From: Guptibacillus hwajinpoensis
GTDB lineage: Bacteria > Bacillota > Bacilli > Bacillales > Guptibacillaceae
NCBI RefSeq assembly: GCF_020524165.1
Contig: NZ_JAIVKU010000005.1
Span: 682,001 to 746,000 of the forward strand
DNA length: 64,000 nucleotides
Direction of reading: 5' to 3'
The position numbers and the translations under genes are program-made. Under the pieces are notes generated by a model. It was not told where the DNA came from, made no database searches, and worked only from the letters and a program-made list of their open reading frames with translations. Position 1 is the first letter of the stretch; every line of letters begins with the position of its first letter. This document shows positions 17,521 to 26,162 of the stretch, in pieces.

Positions 17521-18978
17521 GTGACCACCAAACCTTATAACAAAGTGTTAATTGCTACACTTCTACTAGCTGGAGCGTTTATAACAATTTTAAATCAGAC
17601 CCTTATGATTACGGCGATTCCACCGATCATGGAGGAAATGAACATTACCGCGAATACAGCACAATGGCTGACAACTGTCTTTATGCTCGTAAACGGAATT
17701 ATGATCCCGATCAGCGCTTTTCTTCTTGAACGATTTACAACAAGACAACTTTTTATTTCTGCGATGAGTATTTTCTCAGTAGGAACGATCATTGGTGGAT
17801 TCGCGCCGAACTTCGGCGTCTTGTTAATTGGGCGTGTCATTCAATCAGCCGGCGCTGGGGTGATGATGCCCCTTATGCAAACCGTCTTTCTCATGATCTT
17901 TCCTGTGAATAAACGCGGCGCTGCGATGGGGTATATTGGACTTGTTATCTCCTTTGCGCCTGCTATTGGTCCTGCTTTATCCGGTTGGATTACAGCAAGC
18001 TATTCATGGCGCCTACTATTCTGGGCGATGCTACCACTTGCTATTATGATCATTGCAGTTGCCCATTTCGTTATGAAAAATGTAACAGAGCTCACGTTTC
18101 CAAAAGTCGATCCGATCTCAATTATTCTTTCATCGATCGGATTCGGTGGGTTGCTTTATGCGTTTACGAGCGCAGGAAACCTCGGATGGGGCAACATGAG
18201 AACGATCCTTGTTCTAATCATTGGTGTTGTCACGCTAACGACGTTCATTTTAAGACAGCTACGCCTTTCACAGCCGATGCTTGAGTTTCGAGTCTTTAAA
18301 GATAAGACATTCACGATTACGACCATTATTGGGATGATGATGTTTCTTGGATTAATTGGATCCGAAACGCTGATCCCACTTTATATGCAAAATATGAGAA
18401 ACTTCACCGCTTTTGAGTCAGGACTTGTCCTCCTTCCAGGGGCCGTTATTACAGCGCTTATGTCCCCGATTACCGGACGAATTTTTGATAAAATCGGTGC
18501 GCGTCTCCTTGCAATTGTTGGATTAACAATTGTCACCGGCGCAACGCTCGGTTTCTCATTTCTTGACACGTCAACAACCATTACATTCTTAACGGTGATG
18601 TACGCGATACGTATGTTTGGTTTATCAATGGTCATGATGCCGGTCACAACGGCTGGTTTGAATCAAATGCCGAAGCACCTTATACCACACGGAGCGGCCA
18701 TGAACAATACGATGCGCCAAATAGCGGCATCCGTAGGTACGGCAATACTCGTGACCGTTATGACGACGACAGCTCAAACGGCACAGCAGCAGCCGTCGAT
18801 CTCACGACCAGATATTCATGGCGTAAATATTGCCTTCCTCGTCATTCTCGTTCTGTCCATTTTCGCTCTTGGGCTTTCGTTCTTTATTAAAAAGAACGCA
18901 TCTGAACAAGAATACAAGAAAACGAATGAAGCGCCATTTCGAAACAATCGCAATCAACCTAAATCAGTTAATGTGTAA
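17521..18978 (+). CDS. DHA2 family (EmrB/QacA/LmrB) multidrug efflux MFS transporter
   Basis: 485 residues, 14 predicted helices. DHA2 signatures: FITILNQTLMITAIPPIMEEM, QWLTTVFMLVNGIMIPISAFLLERF, GRVIQSAGAGVMMPLM, then motif C GPALSGWI. Uses the proton gradient to export toxic organic compounds; the close relative LmrB exports lincomycin. The GTG start follows GAGAGGAG. A hydrophilic C-terminal tail ends in SVNV. No adjacent regulator of the usual TetR or MarR type. Confidence 0.9.
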   Translation: MTTKPYNKVLIATLLLAGAFITILNQTLMITAIPPIMEEMNITANTAQWLTTVFMLVNGIMIPISAFLLERFTTRQLFISAMSIFSVGTIIGGFAPNFGVLLIGRVIQSAGAGVMMPLMQTVFLMIFPVNKRGAAMGYIGLVISFAPAIGPALSGWITASYSWRLLFWAMLPLAIMIIAVAHFVMKNVTELTFPKVDPISIILSSIGFGGLLYAFTSAGNLGWGNMRTILVLIIGVVTLTTFILRQLRLSQPMLEFRVFKDKTFTITTIIGMMMFLGLIGSETLIPLYMQNMRNFTAFESGLVLLPGAVITALMSPITGRIFDKIGARLLAIVGLTIVTGATLGFSFLDTSTTITFLTVMYAIRMFGLSMVMMPVTTAGLNQMPKHLIPHGAAMNNTMRQIAASVGTAILVTVMTTTAQTAQQQPSISRPDIHGVNIAFLVILVLSIFALGLSFFIKKNASEQEYKKTNEAPFRNNRNQPKSVNV

Positions 18979-18994
18979 ACGAACCTTCGCCTTC

Positions 18995-19025
18995 AACCGC
19001 TCAGTCTCTTGCCTGAGCGGTTTTT
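18995..19025 (+). terminator. Terminator after the DHA2 transporter gene
   Basis: 10-bp stem AACCGCTCAG/CTGAGCGGTT, 8-base loop, T tract. Confidence 0.92.
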
Positions 19026-19112
19026 ATTTTGTATGGCATCTACTATGTTCATCTTCTCCAGAAACGACTACACTAGAGTGAGAGCCCTTTGTTTACTTTA
19101 GAGGTGAAAAAG

Positions 19113-20720
19113 ATGCAAAAATACCGTTTTAAATTAAGCACCATTATCATTTTATTTGTTTGTACGGTTGTCACCATGTCGCTCTTGATAACAGATCTAT
19201 TAGTTACAAATACGACTAGTGAAACGATTGAAAAGCAATTAGAGGATAAAGCGATTACCGTTTCTAGAACGATTGCGGAATCAAAAATTGTGAAAGATGG
19301 GTTAACAAATGTACCCGATGAAGAAATAAGCATTCAGGAATACACGACAAACATTCAACAAGCTTCTGATGTCCTATTTGTGGTTGTGATGGATATGGAT
19401 GGTATACGCAAATCCCATCCTGATGCTCAAAAAATAGGAAAACATTTTGTAGGTGGAGATGAACTCAGGGCACTTAATGGAGAAGAATACATATCCAGAT
19501 CAACTGGTACGTTAGGTAAATCATTACGTGCGTTCACACCAATTTACGACAGTAATGAGAACCAGATTGGTGCCGTAGCAGTAGGTATTTCCTTAGAAGC
19601 TGTCACGGCATCCATCCAACAGAGTCACAGAAAAATTCTTATCGGTTCAACTGTTGGATTACTCATAGGCATTATTGGCGCATTTTTATTAGCACGCTAT
19701 ATAAAAAACAGCCTGTTCGGATTAGAACCATACGCGATTGCTCGTATACACGAAGAGCGAAATACCATGTTACATTCTGTACATGAAGGGATTATCGCCA
19801 TTGATCGAACTGGGACGATTATTCTCGTAAATAAGTCAGCCCAACGCATTTTTAAACAGGCTAGTTTGAAGAAATCTGATCCTTTAGGGATGAAAATTAG
19901 TGATTTCCTGCCAGGGACAAGACTTGAAGATATTCTAATGTCGCGAGAAGCAGAATTAGATCAAGAACAGTTGATTAATGGTGTCTCGATTATTACAAAC
20001 CGTGTTCCTCTCATTGTGAATGGTCATGTTGTTGGGGCCATCGCCACTTTTAGAGATAAGACAGAAGTAAATCAATTAGCAGAGCAACTGACTGGTGTAC
20101 AGATGTACGCTGATACATTACGAGCGCAATCTCACGAATTTAAGAATCAATTGCAAGTCCTACTCGGTTTAATCAAGATGGAAGATTATGAAGAGGTTAC
20201 TCACTTTATTAGCAAATTGGTTGATCATCAAGCAGACGAAATTGGTAGTGTGACAAAGTATATGAAAGATCCAATACTTGCAGGGTTTATCATAGGGAAA
20301 ATGAGCTACGCTCGAGAATCACATGTTACCATGACAATTGACTTTGAAACTGAAATTCCACAGGCAGGTCATCCTAAAATCACGCATGAACTGATTACCA
20401 TCCTGGGTAACGTGATCGATAATGCGATCGATAGTGTTTCTACATGTGAAAAGCAAGAAATCCGCATGATCTTCTCTTATATTGATGACTTATTCAGTAT
20501 GACGATAATGGATACTGGAGAAGGGATTCCTGAAGACAAACTGGAAGACATTTTTTTGAAAGGACATACTTCGAAAGACGGCAAACACAGGGGATTTGGC
20601 CTATTTCTTACGAGACAAAGCATTGATAAATTAGATGGTTCAATCGACGTAGATTCAGTTTTAGATGAAGGAACGACATTTACGATCATTGTTCCTTTTG
20701 ATCAAGGAGAGGATTCGTAA
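19113..20720 (+). CDS. malK: CitA/DcuS-type sensor histidine kinase (MalK-like)
   Basis: 535 residues. Membrane helix about 11-30, extracytoplasmic PAS-like (CitA/sCache) domain about 35-170 with VMDMDGIRKSHPDAQKIGKHFVGGDE, a second helix about 178-198, cytoplasmic PAS (HEGIIAIDRTGTIILVNKSAQ), then a kinase core with the DcuS-type H box SHEFKNQLQVLLGLI, N box GNVIDNAIDS and G boxes DTGEGIP and GFGLFLTRQ. Such kinases sense C4-dicarboxylates or citrate. The start at 19113 follows AGAGGTG. It overlaps the regulator gene by one base and lies next to a MaeN-like carrier, as in the B. subtilis malate locus; the symbol rests on that synteny. Confidence 0.88.
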   Translation: MQKYRFKLSTIIILFVCTVVTMSLLITDLLVTNTTSETIEKQLEDKAITVSRTIAESKIVKDGLTNVPDEEISIQEYTTNIQQASDVLFVVVMDMDGIRKSHPDAQKIGKHFVGGDELRALNGEEYISRSTGTLGKSLRAFTPIYDSNENQIGAVAVGISLEAVTASIQQSHRKILIGSTVGLLIGIIGAFLLARYIKNSLFGLEPYAIARIHEERNTMLHSVHEGIIAIDRTGTIILVNKSAQRIFKQASLKKSDPLGMKISDFLPGTRLEDILMSREAELDQEQLINGVSIITNRVPLIVNGHVVGAIATFRDKTEVNQLAEQLTGVQMYADTLRAQSHEFKNQLQVLLGLIKMEDYEEVTHFISKLVDHQADEIGSVTKYMKDPILAGFIIGKMSYARESHVTMTIDFETEIPQAGHPKITHELITILGNVIDNAIDSVSTCEKQEIRMIFSYIDDLFSMTIMDTGEGIPEDKLEDIFLKGHTSKDGKHRGFGLFLTRQSIDKLDGSIDVDSVLDEGTTFTIIVPFDQGEDS

Positions 20721-21445
20721 TGATTCAAGTTATGATAGTAGAAGATGATCCAATGGTTGCACAATTGAACAAGCGTTACATTGAGCAAATGGATGATTTT
20801 ATGCCAAGCCACCTTGCAAAATCAGCAAAAGAAGCGTTAGCAACATTAGCTTCTACAAACATTGACCTCGTTCTTCTAGATGTTTATATGCCAGGTGATG
20901 ACGGTATTAAGTTTTTGAAGTTAGTGCGGGAACAAAATCGGGATGTGGATGTTATTTTAGTAACGGCTGCTTCAGAAATCACTCATATTCAACAAGCATT
21001 AAGACTTGGTGCCATTGATTATCTCATTAAGCCTTTTGAATTTGATCGGTTTCAAGAAGCCCTTCTGAACTATAAGCGGAATTACTACAAACTTAATCAT
21101 AAAGAACAGATGAACCAAAAAGAACTTGATCACATGCTTCGGTCCACACATCCAGTTCCTAATGAAGTTCAACTTCCTTCAGAAGATCATTCATTACCTA
21201 AAGGTTTAACAAAAAACACCCTTGAAACGATCTATACGACCATTCTCTCACTTAAAACGACTCCTTTTTCCACAGATGAGATTGCAACAACGACTAATAT
21301 CTCAAGAGTGTCTGTTCGAAAATATTTAAAGTTTCTAAGTAGTATTGGCTATTTAAAAGAAACCTTAACTTATGGTGTGGGGCGTCCCATTTACCAATAT
21401 GCGATAAATCCTGACAAACAATCTACCATTCAGCATTACCTTTAA
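20720..21445 (+). CDS. malR: CitB/DcuR-type response regulator (MalR-like)
   Basis: 241 residues. Receiver domain 1-120 with the acidic pocket (EDDP), phospho-acceptor Asp in LVLLDVYMPGDDG, VTAAS and IKPF; then a linker and a C-terminal winged-helix (TTPFSTDEIATTTNISRVSVRKYLKFLSSIGYLKE) of the CitB branch. The TAATG overlap with the kinase gives tight coupling. Expected to switch on the carrier gene downstream when malate is sensed. Confidence 0.9.
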   Translation: MIQVMIVEDDPMVAQLNKRYIEQMDDFMPSHLAKSAKEALATLASTNIDLVLLDVYMPGDDGIKFLKLVREQNRDVDVILVTAASEITHIQQALRLGAIDYLIKPFEFDRFQEALLNYKRNYYKLNHKEQMNQKELDHMLRSTHPVPNEVQLPSEDHSLPKGLTKNTLETIYTTILSLKTTPFSTDEIATTTNISRVSVRKYLKFLSSIGYLKETLTYGVGRPIYQYAINPDKQSTIQHYL

Positions 21446-21471
21446 AAGCAACGACACTAGTTGCTTTTTTT
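21445..21471 (+). terminator. Terminator between malR and the carrier gene
   Basis: Stem AAAGCAAC/GTTGCTTT, 7-base loop, then a T tract directly after the regulator stop. Confidence 0.88.
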
Positions 21472-21473
21472 AA

Positions 21474-21500
21474 TTACATAACTATTAATAGTTACATAAC
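21474..21500 (+). promoter_or_regulatory. Candidate MalR binding repeats before the malate carrier gene
   Basis: Direct repeat TTACATAAC at 21474 and 21492 (18 bp apart), with a small ACTATTAATAGT palindrome between. It lies in the AT-rich leader of the carrier gene. CitB-type regulators bind AT-rich direct repeats, so a MalR site is a reasonable guess. Confidence 0.4.
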
Positions 21501-21601
21501 ATGTGAATTTTCTGTTAATTGTTTTATGATAAAAACACCAGATGTAAGCGTTTACTATTTTACTAGGATACTGATCACGTATGAAAAAAGGAGTGAACAA
21601 A

Positions 21602-22930
21602 TTGGCGCAAGCTGCTAAAGAGTTAAAGTATGAGAATCAACATGATCCCTCGTCCGAAAACATAAGTCAGGAAAAGAAATCCTTACAAATTTTTGGTCTC
21701 CCAGTGCTATGGTTTGGAATATTTACGGCTATAACACTGACTAGCCTCTATACCGGAAATCTTCCAGGCGGTATGATCGGAAGTTTGCTTCTTATGATTA
21801 TGCTTGGCGAATTACTAGGTTGGATTGGTGATCATACTCCAATCGTTAAAACATACCTTGGGGGAGGCGCCATTATCGCCATCTTCGGTGCCGCTTTCCT
21901 TGTTTATGAAGGCTGGTTACCTGAATCGTCTGTAACAACGATGACAACATTCATGAAAGATGGCGCGTTTTTAAACTTTTATATCGCTGCGCTCATTACC
22001 GGGAGTATCCTTGGAATGAATAAGAAAATCCTTGTAAAAGTTGGGCTCCGCTATTTCTTACCCATTATGGGCGCCGTTGTCGGTGCAGTTGTTGTAGCTG
22101 GTTTACTCGGCTCCCTTGTAGGCTTTTCTTTAAAAGATGCGATTCTTGTGATCACCATGCCAATCATGGGTGGCGGCATGGGCGCTGGTGCAGTACCGAT
22201 GAGTCAGGTTTATTCCGAGTTAATGGGCAATGACCCTGCCTATTATATTTCCATGCTCGTCCCTGCCCTTGCACTGGGTAACGTATTTGCGATTGTACTC
22301 GCTAGCATGCTTAACCTACTCGGTAACAAATTCCCTTCTCTTACAGGGAACGGTCAATTGATAAAAGGGTTTCAATATAAGGAAGAGAAACAAACTTACG
22401 ATATTCAAAAGATGGGAATAGGATTACTAGCCGCCATTACCTTCTTTGCGATTGGCGGATTACTTGGAGACTTCATTCCTCTACACCCATATGCTCTCAT
22501 GATTATTGTCGTTGCTATCGCTAAAATAGCAGACATCATCCCAAAGAATGTCATCGATGGAGCAAGTCAGTGGTATAAATTTGTTGCAAGTAACTGGACA
22601 CTTGCGCTACTGTTTGGCATTGGAATTGCTTATACTGATCTAAACACGGTACTTGAAGCTCTTACCCTGCAATACATTCTTACCGTATTCGGTGTTGTTC
22701 TTGGTGCCATTATCGGTGCCGGTTTAATCGGTAAGTTGGTTGGGTTCTATCCGATTGAGGCTGCGATCACAGCAGGATTATGTATGGCAAATATGGGCGG
22801 AACAGGCGATGTAGCCGTTCTATCCGCTTCAAGAAGAATGGAACTCATGCCATTTGCTCAGATATCATCCCGCCTCGGTGGAGCCTTAATTCTCTTGTTA
22901 GCCGGGTTAATCATACCCTTTCTCGCTTGA
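21602..22930 (+). CDS. maeN: 2-hydroxycarboxylate transporter family symporter (MaeN/CitS type)
   Basis: 442 residues from the TTG at 21602, which lies 8 bases after AAGGAG; an ATG at 21581 overlaps that site and would add seven residues. Signature motifs of the 2-HCT family: PIMGGGMGAGAVPMSQVYSE (first GGxG re-entrant loop) and AGLCMANMGGTGDVAVLSASRRMELMPFAQISSRLGGA (second loop with the substrate Arg). Catalyses Na+ or H+ symport of malate or citrate. It is directly downstream of a matching two-component system, which argues for malate. Confidence 0.88.
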   Translation: MAQAAKELKYENQHDPSSENISQEKKSLQIFGLPVLWFGIFTAITLTSLYTGNLPGGMIGSLLLMIMLGELLGWIGDHTPIVKTYLGGGAIIAIFGAAFLVYEGWLPESSVTTMTTFMKDGAFLNFYIAALITGSILGMNKKILVKVGLRYFLPIMGAVVGAVVVAGLLGSLVGFSLKDAILVITMPIMGGGMGAGAVPMSQVYSELMGNDPAYYISMLVPALALGNVFAIVLASMLNLLGNKFPSLTGNGQLIKGFQYKEEKQTYDIQKMGIGLLAAITFFAIGGLLGDFIPLHPYALMIIVVAIAKIADIIPKNVIDGASQWYKFVASNWTLALLFGIGIAYTDLNTVLEALTLQYILTVFGVVLGAIIGAGLIGKLVGFYPIEAAITAGLCMANMGGTGDVAVLSASRRMELMPFAQISSRLGGALILLLAGLIIPFLA

Positions 22931-22948
22931 ACAGGGCATACTGTGAAG

Positions 22949-22981
22949 AACTCCCACTATCCGTAATCGATAGTGGGAGTT
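22949..22981 (+). promoter_or_regulatory. Strong intercistronic hairpin between maeN and the AEC gene
   Basis: 13-bp perfect stem (22949-22961 with 22969-22981), 7-base loop, but no T tract after it. May be a processing or stability element, or a poor terminator. Confidence 0.65.
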
Positions 22982-23017
22982 CACTTCGTTCATTTAACAC
23001 TAAACTAAACAGCAAAT

Positions 23018-23941
23018 GTGGTGAGAATCATAGACGTTATTTTAATTGTTATACCAGCTTTTATCATTTTTGCGATTGGCTACATTGGACAAAAGAAAAT
23101 CGGATTTGATCGTAAATCGATTTCGACTTCTGCTCTCTATTTGATGTATCCGTTTCTGGCTTTTCAAACCTTTTATACGAACGATATAACTATGGACTAT
23201 GCTTATATCCTAATATTCTGCTTGCTATTAATGATCCTATTAATTCTTATTGTTACGATCATCTCTAGAATCAAAGCACTGAAACGCACAAAATCTGCTG
23301 CCATGATTCTTTCTTCCGTTTTTATGAATAGCGGTAACTATGGGGTACCGATTATTTTATTCGCATACGGTGAAGAAGGCGTTCACTATGCCATTATTAT
23401 GATGGTCATTCAGTCATTACTCATGAATACGGTCGGACTTTATTATGCATCGAAAGGGAGTAGCACCGCAACGCATAGCCTTAAGGATTCTCTTCTAAAA
23501 ATTTCTCGAATGCCCATTAATCATGCTGTCCTTCTCGGCATTGTTGTAAAAATGACTGGCTTCAAGGTCCCAGAGTTTGTTATGCAGGCCGTCAATCTGG
23601 TTGCAAATGCTACGATTCCAACAATCATGATTGTACTAGGGATGCAACTTGCATCTCTCACTAAAGGAAGTGTCAGATGGCGTGATTTATCTACGATTTT
23701 TTCCATCAGAATGATTGCTTCTCCAATCATTGCTCTGTTTCTCACAATGATACTTGGTTTAAACCCTTTACTTAGTAGCATTTTAGTTGTCCTTTCATCC
23801 ATGCCAACTGCCGCTAACACAACGATGTATTCTCTTGAGTTCAATACAGAACCACAGCTTGTTTCATATAGTACACTTTTAACGACTCTCGCCAGTATTA
23901 TTACGGTACCTTTAGTATTATGGTTAGTTGGAGCTGCTTAA
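23018..23941 (+). CDS. AEC family transporter (auxin efflux carrier/malate permease type)
   Basis: 307 residues, about ten helices in two five-helix halves. Family traits: an N-terminal IPAFIIFAIGYIGQKK, a central SSVFMNSGNYGVPIILFAYGEEG (conserved N-x-G-x-x-x-P motif in the cross-over), and a second-half LSSMPTAANTTMYSLEFN. AEC proteins carry organic anions such as malate, which fits its place after maeN. Start uncertain: two GTG codons (23018, 23021) with no clear ribosome binding site. Confidence 0.82.
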   Translation: MVRIIDVILIVIPAFIIFAIGYIGQKKIGFDRKSISTSALYLMYPFLAFQTFYTNDITMDYAYILIFCLLLMILLILIVTIISRIKALKRTKSAAMILSSVFMNSGNYGVPIILFAYGEEGVHYAIIMMVIQSLLMNTVGLYYASKGSSTATHSLKDSLLKISRMPINHAVLLGIVVKMTGFKVPEFVMQAVNLVANATIPTIMIVLGMQLASLTKGSVRWRDLSTIFSIRMIASPIIALFLTMILGLNPLLSSILVVLSSMPTAANTTMYSLEFNTEPQLVSYSTLLTTLASIITVPLVLWLVGAA

Positions 23942-24013
23942 ATCTCTTTCGCCGAATGTTTCCCAAGTAATTAGGTCATACTTGTTAGTAAATTCAATTA
24001 CAGGGATGAGTCT

Positions 24014-24526
24014 ATGATTTACATATACCATGATTATGGCGGAACACACACCACATCACTAGCAGCTGCTTTTCATTTACAGCTTTTGAAGCCCTCTTCT
24101 CTTCCATTAACGAGTGAAGAAGTCCTAGCCGTGCCTTTTTTTAACAAATTAACAAAAAAGGATGCAGGGCATCTCCTTTTCCACGGCAAAGATGCAGATG
24201 GGCATAAAGTTTTTACAATCGGCAAAAAGTCGTCGAAACTAATTGTTCCAGCTATACAAGACGTAACCACCATGCTTTTTGATCATTTCCAGGTAGATGA
24301 TCAGATGATCTTGTCTAATACGTCTCCAACCGTTCCATTCGTCATGTCGATTGGGGGTGGCCTTTCTCGTGGACTTGGCTTAGACGCACTCGGCGTACCC
24401 CTTTTAATCAAAGGAGCAAAAAAATGCAGTCCCCTCATTTACGAACTTGTTGAGCATACGAAAAAACAGGCGCATCAAACAACAGAAAAAGTGCTCACGT
24501 TACAAAACCAACAATTTAAGATCTAG
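24014..24526 (+). CDS. DUF3189 family protein
   Basis: 170 residues. Opens with MIYIYHDYGGTHTTSLAAAFHL, the typical DUF3189 beginning (a P-loop-like strand but without a full Walker A), then PFFNKLTKKDAGHLLFHGKDADGHKVFTIG and a C-terminal GGGLSRGLGLDALGVPLLIKGA. Function not established; common in spore-forming Firmicutes. Cytosolic. Followed by a strong terminator. Confidence 0.82.
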   Translation: MIYIYHDYGGTHTTSLAAAFHLQLLKPSSLPLTSEEVLAVPFFNKLTKKDAGHLLFHGKDADGHKVFTIGKKSSKLIVPAIQDVTTMLFDHFQVDDQMILSNTSPTVPFVMSIGGGLSRGLGLDALGVPLLIKGAKKCSPLIYELVEHTKKQAHQTTEKVLTLQNQQFKI

Positions 24527-24537
24527 TTCGTATTCAT

Positions 24538-24574
24538 AAAAAGCGTTGAACCTTCATTTGGTTCAACGCTTTCT
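24538..24574. terminator. Bidirectional terminator between DUF3189 and MFS genes
   Basis: 12-bp stem AAGCGTTGAACC/GGTTCAACGCTT, 7-base loop, A/T flanks on both sides; the two genes converge here. Confidence 0.85.
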
Positions 24575-24581
24575 CATATCC

Positions 24582-25799
24582 TTAAGCTCTCCTTGCTTTC
24601 CAGTTTTTTAATGGAACAAGGAGATGAAGAAACACCACCATCGCCATTCCTACCATCACGAGGACACCCGCGAGAACACTGAATTGAATGGAATAAATCT
24701 CTGCCAGCACGCCACATGAGACAGTTACAACGATAATCGCAATCGCTTCAGCAACCCCAAACAAACTCACAATTCGACCCATTACCTCAACTGGGATATG
24801 GTCTTGGTAAAACGTCAGAAATCCTGTATTTGCAAATGCGAGGGAAAACGAAAGGATGAAGCAGCCAACTGCCGCCATTGTCAACCCAGTTGACGTCGCA
24901 AATATAACATAACCTAAAGCTAGCAAGAGGGATCCCGCCCCCATCAACATCGAAGTAGAGAGTCTTTTCACAAGGAACGTGTTCATAATGGCGCCTAGCA
25001 GAATGCCTCCTCCAGCTATACTAACGAGAAACCCATACTCGGTGTTCGATAAATTCAGCACGTCCTTCGCAAACGCCGCTTCAAGAGAATCCACTCCCGC
25101 GGTCATCACGATAACGGCACTAAACAGAAAGTAAATGAAGACAACAGAACGAGATTTTTTACTAAACTCATAAACAATTCGCCAGTCTTTTCTTAGCTCC
25201 GTTAATGTAAAAGTTGGGGCTTCTGGTGATTTGAATGTCTCAAGGGTTGGTAATAAGTAAATCAACAATCCAGCCACAACCAATGTGATTGCATTTACAT
25301 AAATCGCTGTCACAGGCGTACTTATCATAAAAAGAAGCCCGGCGATCGCAGGTCCTATAACAAAAGCTCCTGAATCCATTAAACTTCGAAAAGAATTGAA
25401 CTGTTTCCGTTCATGAACAGGTACAAGCTTTGTCATGTAAATAATCGATGCCGGATGGTACAGAGCATGTCCCATATTTACAATTAGAACGAGACAGTAA
25501 ATCGACCACAGGGACATAAATAAAGGCAATATCGAAAGAACGGTCGCTTGCAAGAAGAGCAGCAACATCATGAACTTTCGCTTGTTCACCCGATCAACGA
25601 CGCTTCCTGACCATCCGTTTGTCAAAAGCGTTGCGAGCGGTTTAAGTAAATAAAGAACTGTCACCGCGAGAGCTGAACCAGTTTGGTTGAAAATCATCAA
25701 GTTGATCGCAATGTGATAGACCCATTCACCAATATTCGCCATCCCCGTACTCGCAAGGAAGATCAGTTGATTATGCTTGTTTCGTTTACCTCTGTTCAT
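24582..25799 (-). CDS. MFS transporter (EntS/MFS_3-like) under T-box control
   Basis: 405 residues, 12 helices. MFS_3 traits: IGEWVYHIAINLMIFNQTGSALAVTVLYLLKPLATLLTNGWSGSVVDRVNKRKFM (motif A variant) and a GPAIAGLLF motif C-like segment. Exporters of this branch move siderophores, macrolides or amino-acid-like compounds. The start at 25797-25799 follows GGAG at 9 bases; a longer frame starts in the leader. A full T-box leader precedes it, so expression should rise when one charged tRNA is scarce, which suggests an amino-acid-related substrate. Confidence 0.85.
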   Translation of the reverse strand: MNRGKRNKHNQLIFLASTGMANIGEWVYHIAINLMIFNQTGSALAVTVLYLLKPLATLLTNGWSGSVVDRVNKRKFMMLLLFLQATVLSILPLFMSLWSIYCLVLIVNMGHALYHPASIIYMTKLVPVHERKQFNSFRSLMDSGAFVIGPAIAGLLFMISTPVTAIYVNAITLVVAGLLIYLLPTLETFKSPEAPTFTLTELRKDWRIVYEFSKKSRSVVFIYFLFSAVIVMTAGVDSLEAAFAKDVLNLSNTEYGFLVSIAGGGILLGAIMNTFLVKRLSTSMLMGAGSLLLALGYVIFATSTGLTMAAVGCFILSFSLAFANTGFLTFYQDHIPVEVMGRIVSLFGVAEAIAIIVVTVSCGVLAEIYSIQFSVLAGVLVMVGMAMVVFLHLLVPLKNWKARRA

Positions 25800-25837
25800 G
25801 TACAGCAGCTCCAATCGCGATAAGTTTTTGAACAAAT

Positions 25838-25880
25838 AAAAAAATCTCACCCCCAGGACGTATTGTCCCGGGGGCGAGAT
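25838..25880 (-). terminator. T-box leader terminator stem
   Basis: On the minus strand a 16-bp stem (25865-25880 with 25844-25859, one G-U pair and one mismatch at most) around a 5-base loop, followed by U7. The alternative antiterminator would use the T-box sequence just upstream. Confidence 0.9.
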
Positions 25881-26120
25881 TGCTTATCGCGGTGCCACCC
25901 CGGTTCAGTCATGTGTCGCCACATGACTCTTATCAGGTACGGCAGAAGCTGCGTATACCATAGCTCGTTAACGGGAGCTCCCGTTACACCATCCCCACGT
26001 TCGGTTCCGATGTACAGCTTAGAGGTTTGGTTCGATCATGGTTTCCTCTCTCCTTTTCAGCTACCGGAGCTCTCTGTGTAAGATCCCATCATCTACTCTT
26101 CTCATCATCGCTCTTGATTT
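25838..26120 (-). ncRNA. T-box riboswitch leader
   Basis: The minus-strand leader holds the T-box core TGGCACCGCG (25888-25897 on plus), a terminator hairpin ending in U7, and a 5' stem I region. Stem I base pairs CGATG with CATCG. Its 5' arm carries the AGTA of the specifier loop (GAAGAGTAGATGATGG). The opposite strand reads CCATGATCGAACCAAACCTC. The AGAGAGCTCCGG and GGTAGCTGAAAAGG stretches fit the apical part. Binding of an uncharged tRNA lets transcription continue into the MFS gene. The specifier is CAA (Gln) if the usual GAAC lead is counted, or CCA (Pro) or ACC (Thr) in shifted readings; I cannot settle this by eye. Confidence 0.93.
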
Positions 26121-26126
26121 TGTTAT

Positions 26127-26155
26127 ATAATACCAGTAAGGTTACACCATGTAAA
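26127..26155 (-). promoter_or_regulatory. SigA promoter of the T-box transcript
   Basis: Minus strand TTTACA, 17 bp, TATTAT, beginning 8 bp after the stop of ppsA and just ahead of the T-box leader. Confidence 0.75.
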
Positions 26156-26162
26156 TACTAAT

